In this document: piece after piece, positions 5,801-6,125 of the stretch
Numbering within the stretch: the first letter of the stretch is position 1
How the letters are laid out: each line of letters starts with the position of its first letter
DNA from: Flavobacterium sp.
Lineage (GTDB): Bacteria > Bacteroidota > Bacteroidia > Flavobacteriales > Flavobacteriaceae
Reading direction: 5' to 3'
Assembly (NCBI GenBank): GCA_019105125.1
Contig: JAHRWO010000089.1
Coordinates: 1-6,125 of the forward strand
Length of the DNA: 6,125 bases
Translations under genes and position numbers: made by a program
The notes under the pieces: model-generated
The model's database searches: none
Told to the model about the DNA's origin: nothing
Seen by the model: only the letters and a program-made list of their open reading frames with translations

Positions 5801-6125
5801 ATGGATTCACTAACACAAATCGCACTAGGAATTGCTACAGCCGAATTGGTTGCAGGTAAAAAACTGCAAAACAAAACGTTTTTGTATGGTGCTATTTTAG
5901 GTACAATTCCCGATTTAGATATTATAGTGGGAAAGTTTCTTAGTAATGTTGGAGGTGTCGCTATTCATCGAGGGTTGAGTCATTCCCTACTTTTTTTTGC
6001 GTTTTTGTCGCCAATATTAGGTTGGATAATTTCTAAAATTGAAAAGAATTTAATCAGCTTCAAAAGTGCTTCTTTATTGGCGTTTTGGTGTTTATTTACC
6101 CATGTTTTACTAGACTTGTTTACCT
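5801..6125 (+). CDS. Membrane-bound metal-dependent hydrolase, YdjM/YbcI type, 5' part only
   Basis: The frame opens with ATG 5801, six bases after the mnmE stop, and runs 108 codons to the window edge without a stop. The N-terminus MDSLTQIALGIATAEL is the typical start of the family described as inner-membrane metal-dependent hydrolases (YdjM, YbcI). Conserved likely metal ligands are present: PDLD (37-40), HRGLSHS (56-62) and THVLLDLFT (100-108). Hydrophobic segments fall near residues 28-47, 62-78 and 90-107, in keeping with a multi-pass membrane protein. The substrate of this family is not established; hydrolase activity is inferred from the metal-binding pattern. It is probably translated from the mnmE transcript. 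An eight-T run at 5991-5998 lies in the frame. The C-terminal part is outside the window, so intactness cannot be judged. Confidence 0.85.
   Translation, partial: MDSLTQIALGIATAELVAGKKLQNKTFLYGAILGTIPDLDIIVGKFLSNVGGVAIHRGLSHSLLFFAFLSPILGWIISKIEKNLISFKSASLLAFWCLFTHVLLDLFT

Noticed and set aside
5991..5998. Eight-T run in the hydrolase gene as a possible phase-variation tract
   Set aside because: Eight T bases are not unusual in a gene this AT-rich encoding Leu-Phe-Phe in a membrane segment, and the frame is open across the run. There is no supporting evidence for switching.

Overview
The window looks like a chromosomal segment from a member of the Flavobacteriaceae, most likely Flavobacterium or a close relative. 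Three things point there: adjacent gldF and gldG genes, which are found in Bacteroidota; AT-rich coding sequence; and start regions that lack clear Shine-Dalgarno motifs but carry the Bacteroidota -7 promoter element TAnnTTTG (TATATTTG before dnaN, TATCTTTG before mnmE). All recognised genes lie on the + strand. I see no phage, insertion sequence, CRISPR, tRNA or rRNA signal.

Layout: (1) the 3' end of a small antibiotic-biosynthesis-monooxygenase-like (ABM) protein (2-256); (2) a gap filled almost entirely by a phase-perfect 7-bp repeat array (253-330); (3) gldF (343-1068) and gldG (1062-2750), overlapping and surely co-transcribed, encoding the permease and the membrane-anchored auxiliary subunit of the Gld ABC transporter; (4) a promoter and dnaN, the DNA polymerase III sliding clamp (2839-3957), followed by a convincing intrinsic terminator; (5) a 436-base non-coding stretch (3958-4393) made mostly of short repeats: ACATAG/CAATAG pairs, small hairpins, CAAAG/CTTTG-rich repeats and a second 7-bp array in the opposite orientation; (6) mnmE (4394-5794), the tRNA wobble-uridine modification GTPase; (7) six bases later, the first 108 codons of a membrane-bound YdjM/YbcI-type putative metal-dependent hydrolase (5801 to the window edge).

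The genes are largely housekeeping and do not form one pathway. GldF and GldG act together, with the ATPase GldA encoded elsewhere. DnaN and MnmE serve replication and translation. mnmE and the hydrolase gene are probably co-transcribed.

I found no convincing new protein-coding system. The most interesting signal is a family of 7-bp tandem repeats at three places: in the gldF leader, where its first unit supplies the upstream gene's stop codon; abutting the mnmE -7 element in inverted orientation; and inside the mnmE coding sequence, where three units are read in frame as a short loop insertion in the GTPase domain. This suggests a mobile or spreading short-repeat family that tolerates coding insertion, because three units equal seven codons.
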